The notes under the pieces were generated by a model. That model was not told the origin of the DNA. It was given only the letters and a program-made list of their open reading frames with translations, and made no database searches. A stretch of DNA of 64,000 bases from CAZAMB01 sp964486335 (GTDB lineage: Bacteria; Planctomycetota; Phycisphaerae; UBA1845). Positions 17,724-27,400 of this stretch are shown here, piece after piece. The position numbers and the translations under genes are program-made. Location: the NCBI GenBank assembly GCA_964486335.1, contig CAZAMB010000001.1:1-64000 (forward strand), in the 5' to 3' direction. Position 1 is the first letter of the stretch. Every line of letters begins with the position of its first letter.

Positions 17724-18646
17724 CGTTTCTGTTGCCTTTGGATCGCGCTCATGAAAGTCTCCTCCAGCGAACTTCGCTTTGGCTGCATGGCGAGAACCTG
17801 GGTGTTCGTTGCTCGCGCCGCCCGCAAAACCAGCGTCTGGGCGTTCTTTTCGGGAAGATCAATCTGAATCGATCCGTTCGCCTGATCGAGCACGCGAACT
17901 GAATCGGCCGCCAGCCGTTGGCGAAATGGCCCCGCATCGCCCACGAAGTCAATGCGGTAGAGCGTATCGTGCGGCTTGTTCATTTCGGCGACGCTGCCTT
18001 CGGTCAGCACTTCGCCGCCGCCCATGATGATGACCCGGTCGCAGACCTTTTCCACGTCCGGGAGCAGGTGACTGGACAACAGGACGCTGATGCCCGCACG
18101 GGCAAGGTCGAGAATCAGCGACAGCATCATCTGACGACCCTGCGGGTCCATGCCGTTGGTGGGTTCATCGAGGAAGATCAGGTCCGGGTCATGGACGAGA
18201 GCCTGAGCGAGCTTGACTCGCTGCTTCATGCCTGCCGAGTATTGTTCCGCCGGACGGTAGCGCGCCTCTTCCATGCCCACGTAGTCGAGCACTTCATGGG
18301 CCCGCTGCATCGCATCGGCGTGCGACATGCCCGCGAGGCGGCCGGCGAAATAAACGTACCCCGTGCCGGTCATGCCGGGGATCATGCAGTCGTTTTCGGG
18401 AACGAATCCGATGCGCCGTCGAATCAGGTTCTGCTTCCGGCGGATATCAAGTCCGAGCACTTCTCCGCGCCCTGACGTCGCCGGCGTCTGTCCAAGCACC
18501 AGACTGATGAGAGTGCTCTTGCCCGCCCCGTTCGGTCCTAGCAGTCCGACAATGCCCGGCTGAACCGAAAGCGAGACTCCTTTGAGCGCGACGATTCGAC
18601 CGTACCGCTTGGTCAGTCCTTCGCATTCGAGTACCGGCGTGGGCAT
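17720..18646 (-). CDS. ABC transporter ATPase (ABC-2 type), first pair
   Basis: A 308-residue ATPase. Walker A GLLGPNGAGKSTLISLVLG is near residue 37, the signature region YSAGMKQRVKLAQAL is a degenerate LSGGQ, and Walker B LIFLDEPTNGMDPQG follows, with a switch His in SSHLLPDVEK. An additional C-terminal domain of about 90 residues ends with QPKRSSLEETFMSAI. The ATG at 18646 is preferred; an in-frame extension to 18691 gives 15 more residues. It opens the four-gene operon and is divergent from ada. Confidence 0.88.
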   Translation of the reverse strand: MPTPVLECEGLTKRYGRIVALKGVSLSVQPGIVGLLGPNGAGKSTLISLVLGQTPATSGRGEVLGLDIRRKQNLIRRRIGFVPENDCMIPGMTGTGYVYFAGRLAGMSHADAMQRAHEVLDYVGMEEARYRPAEQYSAGMKQRVKLAQALVHDPDLIFLDEPTNGMDPQGRQMMLSLILDLARAGISVLLSSHLLPDVEKVCDRVIIMGGGEVLTEGSVAEMNKPHDTLYRIDFVGDAGPFRQRLAADSVRVLDQANGSIQIDLPEKNAQTLVLRAARATNTQVLAMQPKRSSLEETFMSAIQRQQKR

Positions 18647-18859
18647 TACGTTCGCAAATCTCCGCAGGATGGCGGTGTCGGCCAGTTTCACCGCCCAACG
18701 AAAGCATACCCGCCGAGCCGCAAGGGAGCGAGCGACGGCAACTCAATGACTGTAGGCGAGTCCCGCTGTTACCATTCGAAGCTGCGCAACGATGAAATGT
18801 CTGATTCCGCGCTCAAAAATCGGTAGCCGATTCTCCGGCGGCGCGGGTACACTTCGGGC

Positions 18860-19948
18860 ATGAACGCAGCGCCGACGACCATTGAAATGCGCAAGGCCCT
18901 GATGGGGCGGGATGCGTCCTACGACGGGATATTCTTCGTTTGCGTCAAATCGACGGGAATCTTCTGCCGCCCGTCCTGCCCTGCTCGCAAACCGCTGCCG
19001 CGCAACGTCGTCTTCCAATCGACGGTGCGCGACTGTCTGCTGGATGGTTTCAGACCCTGTCGTCGATGTCGGCCGCTGGCGGTCGGCGGAAAGTCACCCG
19101 ACTGGCTGGACGCGGTGCTCGACCATGTCGAGCAGCATCCGGCGGAGCGGCTAGCCGACGATTCGCTTCGTCCACTTGGGGCCGATCCGCATCGTGTTCG
19201 GCGTTACTTTGTAAGGAACTTTGGGATGACCTTTCAGGCGTTTCATCGAGCGAGGCGCATGGGGCTGGCGCTGGAACAGCTTCGACGCGGCGGCGACCCG
19301 CTGGCGGTCGGCTTCGATCACGGGTTTGAATCGGCCAGTGGATTTCGTGATGCGTTTGCGCGTACGTTCGGCGCGCCGCCGGGCAGGAGCCGCGACGTGA
19401 ATTGCATCAAGACGATTCGGCTCGAATCGCCCGTCGGTCCGCTCATCGCCGGCGCCGACGAACAGGGCGTGTGCCTGCTGGAATTCGCCGATCGGCGGGC
19501 GCTCGATCGACAGCTTGCGACGCTGCGGAAGCGATTCGGGGCGGCCATGATCCCGGGAAGCAACGCGCATCTCGCACGGCTGGCACGTGAACTTGAGGAG
19601 TATTTCGCGGGAACTCGCACGTCGTTTGGCGTGCCGCTGGTCATGAGAGGAACAGAATTTCAAAAGAGAGTCTGGGAGAGACTCTGCAAGATTCCGCACG
19701 GCTCGACCTGGTCGTATGAACGTCTCGCCCGCGAAATCGGAAGGCCGGGCGCACAGCGCGCCGTCGGCCGGGCCAACGGAGACAATCGCATCGCCATCCT
19801 GATTCCCTGCCATCGCGTGATCCGAAGTGACGGGTCGTTGTGCGGCTACGGTGGCGGCTTGTGGCGAAAGAAGTTCCTGCTCGATCTCGAAGCGAGACCC
19901 ATCGAGGGAACGACTTCACTCAAGAGGACTCAAGTCGTGGTTGGATGA
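18860..19948 (+). CDS. ada: Ada: bifunctional O6-methylguanine/phosphotriester DNA methyltransferase and regulator
   Basis: A 362-residue, full-length Ada. The N-terminal zinc-finger methyl-phosphotriester acceptor has Cys 36, 40, 67 and 70 (FCRPSCPARKP...FRPCRRCRP). An AraC-type helix-turn-helix follows (RRYFVRNFGMTFQAFHRARR, then GFDHGFESASGFRDAF). The C-terminal methylguanine-DNA methyltransferase has the IPCHRV active site with Cys 317. It repairs O6-methylguanine and activates the adaptive response when methylated. Ada-box operators were not identified. The gene is divergent from the ABC operon, with about 210 bases between starts. Confidence 0.95.
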   Translation: MNAAPTTIEMRKALMGRDASYDGIFFVCVKSTGIFCRPSCPARKPLPRNVVFQSTVRDCLLDGFRPCRRCRPLAVGGKSPDWLDAVLDHVEQHPAERLADDSLRPLGADPHRVRRYFVRNFGMTFQAFHRARRMGLALEQLRRGGDPLAVGFDHGFESASGFRDAFARTFGAPPGRSRDVNCIKTIRLESPVGPLIAGADEQGVCLLEFADRRALDRQLATLRKRFGAAMIPGSNAHLARLARELEEYFAGTRTSFGVPLVMRGTEFQKRVWERLCKIPHGSTWSYERLAREIGRPGAQRAVGRANGDNRIAILIPCHRVIRSDGSLCGYGGGLWRKKFLLDLEARPIEGTTSLKRTQVVVG

Positions 19949-19983
19949 AATGGACCGCGGCCGCAACAGAATGACCATGCCGG

Positions 19984-20337
19984 TCAGTTCTTCCCGTTGG
20001 ACCCATTGTCTGAAATAATTCGCTGAATCGCCGATTTGATGAAGGTCATCTTGGTGTTCGTCGTCTCGTCCACCTTGAGGACGACTTCATTGTCTTTGAC
20101 AGACACGATCGTGCCAATGACGCCGCCGATGGTCTGCACGCGGTCGTTCTTCGCCAACCGGCTGAACATGTCCTCGCGATCGCGCTTTTCACGCTTCTTC
20201 TGACTTCGCGCGCTGAGCAGCAAAAAGACGATCACTCCGATCATCAGCGCGAAGGGAAACAATGACGCCGTCGGCGACGTTGGGTTGGGCGCTGGGGTCG
20301 GGGTCTGGGCCAGCAATGTCGCAATGCTCAAGATCAT
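19984..20337 (-). CDS. yajC: YajC, Sec translocase accessory subunit
   Basis: A 117-residue protein with one N-terminal transmembrane segment (FALMIGVIVFLLLSARSQKK), a charged EKRDRED helix and the YajC core QTIGGVIGTIVSVKDNEVVL. It forms part of the SecDF-YajC accessory complex of the Sec translocon. It is coupled to tgt by an ATGA overlap, a common tgt-yajC arrangement, but secD and secF are not in this window. The start is ATG 20337. Confidence 0.9.
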   Translation of the reverse strand: MILSIATLLAQTPTPAPNPTSPTASLFPFALMIGVIVFLLLSARSQKKREKRDREDMFSRLAKNDRVQTIGGVIGTIVSVKDNEVVLKVDETTNTKMTFIKSAIQRIISDNGSNGKN

Positions 20338-21461
20338 GCAACCTCCTCACGGTCGGGTTCGGACGCCATCCCGGCGATGGGATACTCGCGTTCGATTGTC
20401 GCCCAATCTCCCGAGGGAATCAATTCTCGGATTCTCGCGACGAATCGCTGGTAAAACCGAAGATTGTGAATCGACGTCAACGTCGGTCCCAGCATTTCGT
20501 TCGCGTTGAACAAATGACGAATGTACCCGCGAGAAAAACGACAACAGGCTTCGCAATCGCAATCGTCTTCCAGCGGACCGTTGTCGAGACGGTGTTTCTC
20601 GTTGCGCATTCGGAGCATTCCGTGCCGCGTAAACGCCTGACTGTTTCGGCCATTGCGCGTCGGGAGGACGCAATCAAACAGGTCCACACCCGCCCGGATC
20701 GCCATGAGCAGGTCGCGAGGCATCCCCACCCCCATGAGGTAGCGCGGTCGGTCGGTGGGCAACACGGACGTGATGGCGGGCAGAATCGCGGCCATTTCCT
20801 CGTGAGTCTCCCCGACCGACAGTCCGCCGACGGCGTATCCGTCGAAACCGATCGAGATGAGCTTTTCGGCGCAATGGCGGCGCCGATCGGCATCGAGTCC
20901 GCCCTGGACAATGCCGAACAGCGCCTGGTCTTCCCGCCGGTGCTCGTCACGACATTGCCCCGCCCATCGAATCGTTCGATCCACGGCGGTGTTCAACGCC
21001 GCCGCGTCGCTCGGCAACGGCGGACACTGATCGAACGCCATAATGATGTCCGCGCCGAGGTTGTTCTGAATCTCAATGGCGATCCGCGGATCGAGACGCA
21101 CGGTCGCTCCGTCAATGTGCGATCGAAACTCCACGCCGTCGTCCGAGATGCGGTTGATTTCGGCCAGCGAGAACACCTGGTAACCGCCGCTGTCAGTCAG
21201 GATCGGCCCGTCCCATCCCATGAATCGATGCAGGCCGCCAAGCGACGCCACTACCTGCGACGTCGGGCGAAGGTGCAAATGATACGTGTTGGCGAGGATC
21301 ATTTGTGCCCCGGTTTCGCGAAGCTGGGCGGGCGTGACGCCTTTCACCGTACCGGCCGTTCCGACCGGCATGAACGCGGGAGTTACCGCATCGCCGTGAG
21401 GCGTGCGAAGTACCCCTCGGCGAGCGAATCCGGAATGATGCGTGACGTCAAATCGAAGCAT
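20334..21461 (-). CDS. tgt: tRNA-guanine transglycosylase (queuosine)
   Basis: A 375-residue enzyme that exchanges guanine for preQ1 (or queuine) at position 34 of GUN tRNAs. TIM-barrel features: FMPVGTAGTVKGVTP, MGWDGPILTDSGGYQVFSL (Asp 90), QGGLD, and the LFDCVLPTRNGRNSQAF motif with the nucleophile Asp 263. The zinc site is Cys 301, 303, 306 and His 332, spaced exactly as in the Z. mobilis enzyme. A plus-strand frame over the same DNA (428 codons) is an antisense shadow. It is followed by yajC. Confidence 0.96.
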   Translation of the reverse strand: MLRFDVTHHSGFARRGVLRTPHGDAVTPAFMPVGTAGTVKGVTPAQLRETGAQMILANTYHLHLRPTSQVVASLGGLHRFMGWDGPILTDSGGYQVFSLAEINRISDDGVEFRSHIDGATVRLDPRIAIEIQNNLGADIIMAFDQCPPLPSDAAALNTAVDRTIRWAGQCRDEHRREDQALFGIVQGGLDADRRRHCAEKLISIGFDGYAVGGLSVGETHEEMAAILPAITSVLPTDRPRYLMGVGMPRDLLMAIRAGVDLFDCVLPTRNGRNSQAFTRHGMLRMRNEKHRLDNGPLEDDCDCEACCRFSRGYIRHLFNANEMLGPTLTSIHNLRFYQRFVARIRELIPSGDWATIEREYPIAGMASEPDREEVA

Positions 21462-21470
21462 TCGTTAGCC

Positions 21471-21671
21471 TCAAGACGGAAGGTTGTACACGCTGGAAGG
21501 ACCACTGGCGATTTTCGGCATCCAGTCGCACTTGGCGCGATCGACTGACAGAACAGTCCGGTCGGAGGACAGCCCTTTCTGATGGCTCAGGGGAATGTCA
21601 ACGCTGGATCGGCACTGAAGGCAAAGACCGACTGGGCAGCGAATGAAACGTTCGCATGACGGCTTCGTCAT
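21471..21671 (-). CDS. Possible small Cys-rich protein upstream of tgt
   Basis: A 66-residue frame ending 10 bases before tgt, so it could be the first gene of the tgt-yajC operon. It has a CxxxxCxxC cluster (RCPVGLCLQC) and then SSDRTVLSVDRAKCDWMPKI, which looks protein-like with plausible third-position choices. No Shine-Dalgarno sequence is apparent. It could be a chance frame; a homologue search would decide. Confidence 0.35.
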   Translation of the reverse strand: MTKPSCERFIRCPVGLCLQCRSSVDIPLSHQKGLSSDRTVLSVDRAKCDWMPKIASGPSSVYNLPS

Positions 21672-21904
21672 CCGCTTCGCTTGTTGTAAACCGGGATGAA
21701 TCTCGCCGATTCGACTGAAGCCCCAACGCCGGCTATCAGTCTCCGCTCGCGCCTTTTGACGGCTTGGGCCCTTGATCCGCCTTGCAATTGTCCGGTTTCG
21801 CGGCTAAGAACTAGAGCGACGGAAGCGGTTAGCAAGTGCTCCCGCTTTCTTGAGTTTTCAATCGTGCTTTGATTTCTTGCCTCGTCCTCAGGGACCGCCG
21901 CGAC
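21672..21904. other. Intergenic region between tgt and the pilus genes
   Basis: No gene is supported here. It separates the minus-strand tgt cluster from plus-strand pilT; promoters for both should lie in it, but none can be distinguished. Confidence 0.5.
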
Positions 21905-23041
21905 ATGGGTACCATTCACATTGACCGCCTGCTGGAGACGGTCATCAAGCAGGGAGCGTCGGACCTGCACCTGACGGTGGGCCGACCCCCGGTCATTCGC
22001 CTTCACGGCCATCTTCGTTCGCTCGAAACCAAGGTGCTGGCGCCCGAGGATTGTGTCGCGCTGATGAAGGCGATTACGCCCGAACGCAGCCAACAGGAAT
22101 TACAGGAAGAAGGCGGGTGTGACTTTGCTTTCGCCTTCGGCGATGCCGGCCGATTCCGCGTCGCGATCTTTAAGCAAAAGGGCAATATGGCCCTCGTGCT
22201 TCGTCTGATTCCCAACAAGTTGCTGACGTTCGACCAGATTGGCCTGCCCAACATTTGCCGCGCCTTGTGTCGTCGTCCGCGCGGGTTGTTCCTCGTGACC
22301 GGCCCCACCGGATCGGGAAAGACCACAACCCTGGCGACCATGCTCGACTACATCAACAAAAACCTCGATCGCCACATCGTGACCATGGAGGATCCGATCG
22401 AGTATTACCACATGCACAAGAAGTCTCTGATCAACCAGCGCGAGATCGGGACCGACGTGCCGAGCTTCGCCGAGGCCCTGCGCCGCGTGTTGCGACAGGA
22501 CCCCGACGTGATTCTCGTCGGCGAGCTTCGTGACCTCGAGACGATTTCGGCGGCCGTGCGCGCCGCCGAGACCGGTCACCTTGTCTTCAGTACGCTGCAC
22601 ACCACCGGCTGCCAGGGAACCATCAACCGTATCGTCGATGCGTTCCCGCATGAGCAGCAGGAGCAGATTCGCGTGCAGCTTTCGACCAATTTGATCGCCA
22701 CGCTTTCGCAGGCACTCTTGCCACGACAACCCAAGGGGATGGTGGCGGCCTATGAGTTCATGGTGGGTACGCCCGCCATCGCCAACCTCATCCGCGAGAA
22801 CAAAACCTACCGCATCGACTCGGCCATCCAGACCGGCAAAAAGTATGGCATGCAGCTTCTCGACGAGCACCTGTGGAGCCTCTACGAAGCCGGCCAGATC
22901 AACGCCGAGGACTGCGTCGACCGTTCGCGCCATCCGGGCGCCCTGCAGGACAAGATCGACGCTCACCGTCGCGGCATGGGCGGAGCGGCTGAAGTGAGCG
23001 GCAGTGGTGGTGGGGGCGAAGAAGTTCCGGCAGCGCATTGA
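21905..23041 (+). CDS. pilT: PilT-like type IV pilus retraction ATPase
   Basis: A 378-residue hexameric secretion-type ATPase. The N-terminus IDRLLETVIKQGASDLHL is the PilT-like PAS-type region. Walker A GPTGSGKTTT is at about residues 133-142, the Asp box HIVTMEDPIEYYHMHKKSL and Walker B DPDVILVGELRD follow, and the His box AAETGHLVFSTLHT is intact. PilT powers pilus retraction; its position before pilB fits. The ATG at 21905 begins a typical PilT N-terminus; the frame extends to 21869 without support. The C-terminus is drawn out with glycine (SGSGGGGEE). Confidence 0.88.
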   Translation: MGTIHIDRLLETVIKQGASDLHLTVGRPPVIRLHGHLRSLETKVLAPEDCVALMKAITPERSQQELQEEGGCDFAFAFGDAGRFRVAIFKQKGNMALVLRLIPNKLLTFDQIGLPNICRALCRRPRGLFLVTGPTGSGKTTTLATMLDYINKNLDRHIVTMEDPIEYYHMHKKSLINQREIGTDVPSFAEALRRVLRQDPDVILVGELRDLETISAAVRAAETGHLVFSTLHTTGCQGTINRIVDAFPHEQQEQIRVQLSTNLIATLSQALLPRQPKGMVAAYEFMVGTPAIANLIRENKTYRIDSAIQTGKKYGMQLLDEHLWSLYEAGQINAEDCVDRSRHPGALQDKIDAHRRGMGGAAEVSGSGGGGEEVPAAH

Positions 23042-23048
23042 ATCCGCC

Positions 23049-24848
23049 ATGAGCGAAAAACCAACCAGCTCTGCCCCCAAGCCCGTAGTCACCGCCCCCA
23101 AGGGCGGCAAGAAACTTCCGCCCATTGAGCAGCTTCGCGGTCGGCAACTTGGACGCATTCTCATCAAAATGGGCAAGCTCAAGCGCCCGCAGGTCCACGA
23201 AGCCCTTGAAATCCAGAAGCAAAAACGCGGACCCATCGGCAAGATTCTCGTCGAACTCGGCTACATCTCCGACGAGGATCTTGCCCTTGCCCTTGCCTCG
23301 CAAAGCGGCATGGGAACCATCGAACTCGGCAAAATGGACATTGCCCCCGAGGTCATCGGACTGATGACCAACCAGATGGCCACCACGTACCGCGCCATGC
23401 CGTTTGAGATGAACCGCGAGCGCAACGAACTTTCGCTGGCTCTGGACAACCCCGACAATTTTCAAGCCACCGACGACTTGAAGACTCTGCTCGGCGTGAA
23501 CATCAAGGCATTCCTTTGCAGTCCGCAGGACCTTCAAGTCGCCATTGATCGCTTTTATCCCGAAGGCGCGCAGGAGTCGATCACCGGTCTGATCCACGAA
23601 CTGGAAGGTGACGACGATCTCGCCAAGTTTCAGGGTCGCGGCGACAGCATCGACCTCGCCGACATCAAGGAGATGATCGAGTCCAACCCGGTCAAGAAGC
23701 TCCTCAATCTCGTTCTCCTTCAGGCCATCAAGGACAAAGCCAGCGACATCCACTTCGAGCCGTTCGAGGACGAGTTCAAGATGCGCTACCGCATCGACGG
23801 CGTGCTGTACGAGATGGTCCCGCCGCCGCGCTACGTGGCATTGGCGATTGCGTCGCGTATCAAGGTCATGGCCAATCTCGACATCGCCGAGCGCCGATTG
23901 CCGCAGGACGGTCGTATCGAACTTGCGCTGCGCGGCGTGCCGATCGACCTTCGCGTGAGCGTGCTACCCACGCTGTTCGGCGAAAGCGTCGTGCTTCGCG
24001 TGCTCGACCGCTCCAACGTCCAGCTGAGTCTCGACAAGATCGGGATGCGCGATGAGGAACTGGCGATTTTCCGGCAGCTCATGCACAAGCCCAACGGCGT
24101 CGTCATCAACACCGGACCGACCGGGTCGGGCAAAACGACCACGCTCTACGCCGCTTTGGCAGAACTCAACGATCCCGAAGTCAAAATCCTCACGGCCGAG
24201 GACCCGGTTGAGTATGACATCGACGGGTTGATCCAGTCACAGGTCAAACCCGATGTCGGTATGACCTTTGCCCGTGCGTTGCGGTCGTTCTTGCGCCAAG
24301 ACCCCGATATCATCCTTGTTGGAGAGGTTCGAGACCTTGAAACCGCGCAGATCAGCGTCCAAGCGTCATTGACGGGACACCTGGTCTTTACCACTCTTCA
24401 CACAAACGACGCCCCATCCGCGATCGCGCGACTCATGGACCTTGGCTTGGAGCCGTTCCTTATTACAGCGACGCTTGAAGCTGTGGTCGCGCAGCGGCTC
24501 GTTCGGCGAATCTGTACAAACTGCAAGGTCGAGTACAGTCCGACCGAGGAGCAACTCATGGAACTCGCCCTCAAGCCGGAGGAAGTGGGCGATCGGATGT
24601 TCTTCTACGGCAAGGGGTGCGACTACTGCAACGGTACGGGTTACCGCGGGCGAATGGGGATTTACGAGATCATGGCCCTCGACGACACCATCCGCGAACT
24701 CATCATGCGCCGCGGATCGACAGCGGTGATCCGTCGAGAAGCCATCAAGCGGGGAATGCGGACCCTTCGCGAAGCGGGGCTGCTGGCGATTTACGACGGC
24801 ATCACGTCGCTCGACGAAGTCGTTCGCGAGACGATCATCGAGGAATAG
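23049..24848 (+). CDS. pilB: PilB/GspE-type assembly ATPase
   Basis: A 599-residue extension ATPase. It has an N-terminal MshEN-like region (QLGRILIKMGKLKRPQVHEAL then a second helix with GPIGKILVELGYISDEDL). The ATPase core follows: ASDIHFEP, Walker A GPTGSGKTTT at about 356-365, DPVEYDIDGL, Walker B PDIILVGEVRD and TGHLVFTTLHTNDA. A zinc tetracysteine is CTNC...CDYC between Walker B and the C-terminus. This fits PilB (pilus extension) or GspE; next to PilT and PilC, PilB is likely. The ATG at 23049 is chosen; a GTG at 23004 would overlap pilT. Confidence 0.9.
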   Translation: MSEKPTSSAPKPVVTAPKGGKKLPPIEQLRGRQLGRILIKMGKLKRPQVHEALEIQKQKRGPIGKILVELGYISDEDLALALASQSGMGTIELGKMDIAPEVIGLMTNQMATTYRAMPFEMNRERNELSLALDNPDNFQATDDLKTLLGVNIKAFLCSPQDLQVAIDRFYPEGAQESITGLIHELEGDDDLAKFQGRGDSIDLADIKEMIESNPVKKLLNLVLLQAIKDKASDIHFEPFEDEFKMRYRIDGVLYEMVPPPRYVALAIASRIKVMANLDIAERRLPQDGRIELALRGVPIDLRVSVLPTLFGESVVLRVLDRSNVQLSLDKIGMRDEELAIFRQLMHKPNGVVINTGPTGSGKTTTLYAALAELNDPEVKILTAEDPVEYDIDGLIQSQVKPDVGMTFARALRSFLRQDPDIILVGEVRDLETAQISVQASLTGHLVFTTLHTNDAPSAIARLMDLGLEPFLITATLEAVVAQRLVRRICTNCKVEYSPTEEQLMELALKPEEVGDRMFFYGKGCDYCNGTGYRGRMGIYEIMALDDTIRELIMRRGSTAVIRREAIKRGMRTLREAGLLAIYDGITSLDEVVRETIIEE

Positions 24849-24878
24849 CGATCCAGCCGGAATCGGCACAGGTGCGAT

Positions 24879-26129
24879 ATGGCGACTTTTGTTTACGAGG
24901 CGATGAATCAGGCCGGTCAGGAGGTCAAGGACGAACTGGAGGCACTCTCCAGCGAAGACGCTCTCGCCAAAATCCGCAACCTCGGTTATTTCCCGACTCG
25001 AATTCGTGAAAAAGGCGGCGCCAAGACGAAGGCGACCGGAGGCAAGCAGAAAACAACCCGCCGCACGGCCTTTCGAAAAATCAAGAACAAGACGATTACG
25101 CAGATCACCCGGCAGCTTTCCACGTTGCAGGATGCCGGATTGCCGATTCTTCGCAGCCTTCGCATTCTCGAGGAACAGCAGAAACCCGGCGCGATGAAGA
25201 CGGTCCTGCATTCAATGTCCGAGGATATTGAAGGCGGCAGCACGCTGTCCGAGGCCTGTTCCAAGCATCCCAAGGCGTTCAGCCGCCTGTATGTCAACAT
25301 GGTCGCGGCCGGAGAGACGGGTGGTGTGCTCGACGTGATTCTCCAGCGACTGGCCGAATTCATGGAGAAGGCCGAAAAGCTCAAGAAGAAAATCATCGGC
25401 GCGATGATTTATCCGGCCGTGGTCATCGGCTTTTCGATGTTCATCGTCACCGGCATCATGATTTTCGTCATCCCCAAGTTCAAGGATATCTTTCTTGATT
25501 TTGACGTCGATCTTCCTCCGGTCACGATGGTGTTGCTCAATGCGTCGGACTGGGTCGTGCTCGGTCGACCGCCGGGGTGGTTGGTGCTCGTCGCCAGTCC
25601 ATTTGCCTTCATCGCGCTCTTTAAGCTCATCCGGTCCTCCCAAGGCGGGCGATTCGTCGTGGATTTCGTCTCGCTCAAGATTCCCGTCTTGGGAACATTG
25701 ATCCAGAAAAACTCCGTGTCGCGATTCGCCCGGACGCTGGGCACGCTGATCAACGCCGGCGTTCCGATTCTCGAAGCGCTGAAAATCACCAAGGAGACTT
25801 CCGGCAACGAGGTCTACGCGCGCGCACTGGAAAAAGTGCACGACTCCATCCGCGAGGGCGAGAGCTTCGCGGCTCCGCTGCGCGCGGCCGCCGTCGTTGA
25901 CGGACTCGTGGTCAACATGATCGACGTCGGCGAGGAAACCGGCGAACTCGACAAGATGCTCCTGAAAGTCGCCGACACCTACGACGAAGAAGTAGACGTC
26001 GCCGTCGCCAGCCTCGTGTCACTGCTCGAGCCGATCATGGTGGTCGTGCTCGGCGGCATCGTCGGCTTCATCGTCATCGCGCTGTTCATGCCGTTGGTGC
26101 AGTTGATTTCGTCGGTTTCCGGCGGATAA
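24879..26129 (+). CDS. pilC: PilC/GspF inner-membrane platform protein
   Basis: A 416-residue polytopic protein with two GspF repeats. Segments ITRQLSTLQDAGLPILRSLR and FARTLGTLINAGVPILEALK mark the two halves, and three transmembrane segments are seen (YPAVVIGFSMFIVTGIMIFV, LVLVASPFAFIALFKL, MVVVLGGIVGFIVIALF). This inner-membrane protein couples the ATPase to the growing fibre. It follows pilB by 30 bases in the same direction, so the three form a standard assembly module. Confidence 0.92.
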   Translation: MATFVYEAMNQAGQEVKDELEALSSEDALAKIRNLGYFPTRIREKGGAKTKATGGKQKTTRRTAFRKIKNKTITQITRQLSTLQDAGLPILRSLRILEEQQKPGAMKTVLHSMSEDIEGGSTLSEACSKHPKAFSRLYVNMVAAGETGGVLDVILQRLAEFMEKAEKLKKKIIGAMIYPAVVIGFSMFIVTGIMIFVIPKFKDIFLDFDVDLPPVTMVLLNASDWVVLGRPPGWLVLVASPFAFIALFKLIRSSQGGRFVVDFVSLKIPVLGTLIQKNSVSRFARTLGTLINAGVPILEALKITKETSGNEVYARALEKVHDSIREGESFAAPLRAAAVVDGLVVNMIDVGEETGELDKMLLKVADTYDEEVDVAVASLVSLLEPIMVVVLGGIVGFIVIALFMPLVQLISSVSGG

Positions 26130-26235
26130 CGCCGACGGACGTCACCGTGACCGAACAGGTCGGCCGCGCCGGACTTCAGCCAAGGCGTATTGCCCTAGGG
26201 GTCGTTACCCGACAGTCTGATTGGAGACGTTTGAC

Positions 26236-27360
26236 ATGAGAATCTCACACGGTCACCGACCCTTCGTTTTCGTTGCCCGGCGCGCCCCGCGCCGCCCGCG
26301 CCCCGGCTTCTCCCTCGTCGAACTGTTGACGGTCATTTTCATCATTGCCCTGTTGATCGCCATCCTGATCCCGTCGCTCAACAGCGCCCGCAACGCGGCC
26401 AAGAAAGTCACCACCGCCAAAGCGCTTGATTCGATCAAGGTCGGACTGGAGATGTTCAAGAACGAAAACGGTCCCGATTTCCCGCAGTCCAACGGTTATC
26501 CGCCGTCGTTCGCCCATCCGCCAATCGCGGGTTACAACTTCGATCCCGTCGTCGGTCAGTTTCCGTTCGTCGAGACCAACCCGATCGTCTACGGAGCACA
26601 CTGGCTTCCCGCGATGTTGATGGGGGTTGATCAGGTGGGGTATGTCAAGCGGAGTTCCGTCCCGCGCAAGACGCCTCCGCTGGAACCGCCGCAATGGTAC
26701 AAGCCCGATCCGCTCGGACAGGGCAAGCCGCTGGAGCGGGCGAATCTCTACCTGACGCCCGAGGGCACCCTGACACGGCAGACCAAGGACCTGCCCGGTC
26801 GTCCCCCAACGGCGCTGAATGCCCTGTTCCCGAATTGGGACAAGATGCAACATCTTCCCGTGCTGGTCGATGCGTTCGATCAGGCGATCCTTTACTACGC
26901 CTCCAACACGTCAGGCCGCCCGACCAACATGCTCGAAGTCAAACGATCGCCGAACAACGAATACTCCGGCGGACCGCAACGCAACGGCTCTCCGTTTTAT
27001 TTTCATCAGGACAATATCGGGTTTACAGGCGATACCGTTTTGGACGCCGCTACGGGCGCCACCAACGGGTGGGATTTTGGCAATTCGGGCGCAAAACACA
27101 CCATCGCAAAGTCGGGTGCGGACGATGCGGCCGATCAGCTCATCATGGACGAAAACCGTGAGACATTCGCCCGCTACATCGTCGATCGCAAGGTGTATGC
27201 GAAAATGGTGGCCGATACTGAGCAGGGCCGGCCGGTCGACCAGAGCACACCGCTACGACCGGTCAACGCGGACAGTTATCTGCTCATCAGCGCGGGCGTG
27301 GACGGACGATTCGGCACCACGGACGATATCTCGAATATTCCCGGCTTTGAACAACGATGA
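26236..27360 (+). CDS. Pseudopilin 1 (GspG-like, Gly at -1)
   Basis: A 374-residue protein with a prepilin N-terminus: a 23-residue leader ends PRPG|FSLVELLTVIFIIALLIA, with Glu at +5 of the mature protein and a hydrophobic N-helix. The body is periplasmic, and the C-terminus carries SYLLISAGVDGRFGTTDDI, a GspG-type Ca-binding-like tail. It would be cleaved and N-methylated by a prepilin peptidase (not in this window) and join a pseudopilus. The ATG at 26236 has GGAG nine bases upstream. It is shared in plan with the next gene; the pair is probably paralogous. Confidence 0.87.
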   Translation: MRISHGHRPFVFVARRAPRRPRPGFSLVELLTVIFIIALLIAILIPSLNSARNAAKKVTTAKALDSIKVGLEMFKNENGPDFPQSNGYPPSFAHPPIAGYNFDPVVGQFPFVETNPIVYGAHWLPAMLMGVDQVGYVKRSSVPRKTPPLEPPQWYKPDPLGQGKPLERANLYLTPEGTLTRQTKDLPGRPPTALNALFPNWDKMQHLPVLVDAFDQAILYYASNTSGRPTNMLEVKRSPNNEYSGGPQRNGSPFYFHQDNIGFTGDTVLDAATGATNGWDFGNSGAKHTIAKSGADDAADQLIMDENRETFARYIVDRKVYAKMVADTEQGRPVDQSTPLRPVNADSYLLISAGVDGRFGTTDDISNIPGFEQR

Positions 27361-27400
27361 ACCTCGTGATCGGCTTATCGCAAACGCGGATACGAAAACC

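Noticed and set aside
20262..21548. Plus-strand frame of 428 codons
   Set aside because: It is antisense to tgt, which has an intact active site and zinc ligands; the frame is long because of GC-biased codon use.
22100..23242. Minus-strand frame of 380 codons
   Set aside because: It is antisense to pilT and pilB, both of which keep all ATPase motifs.
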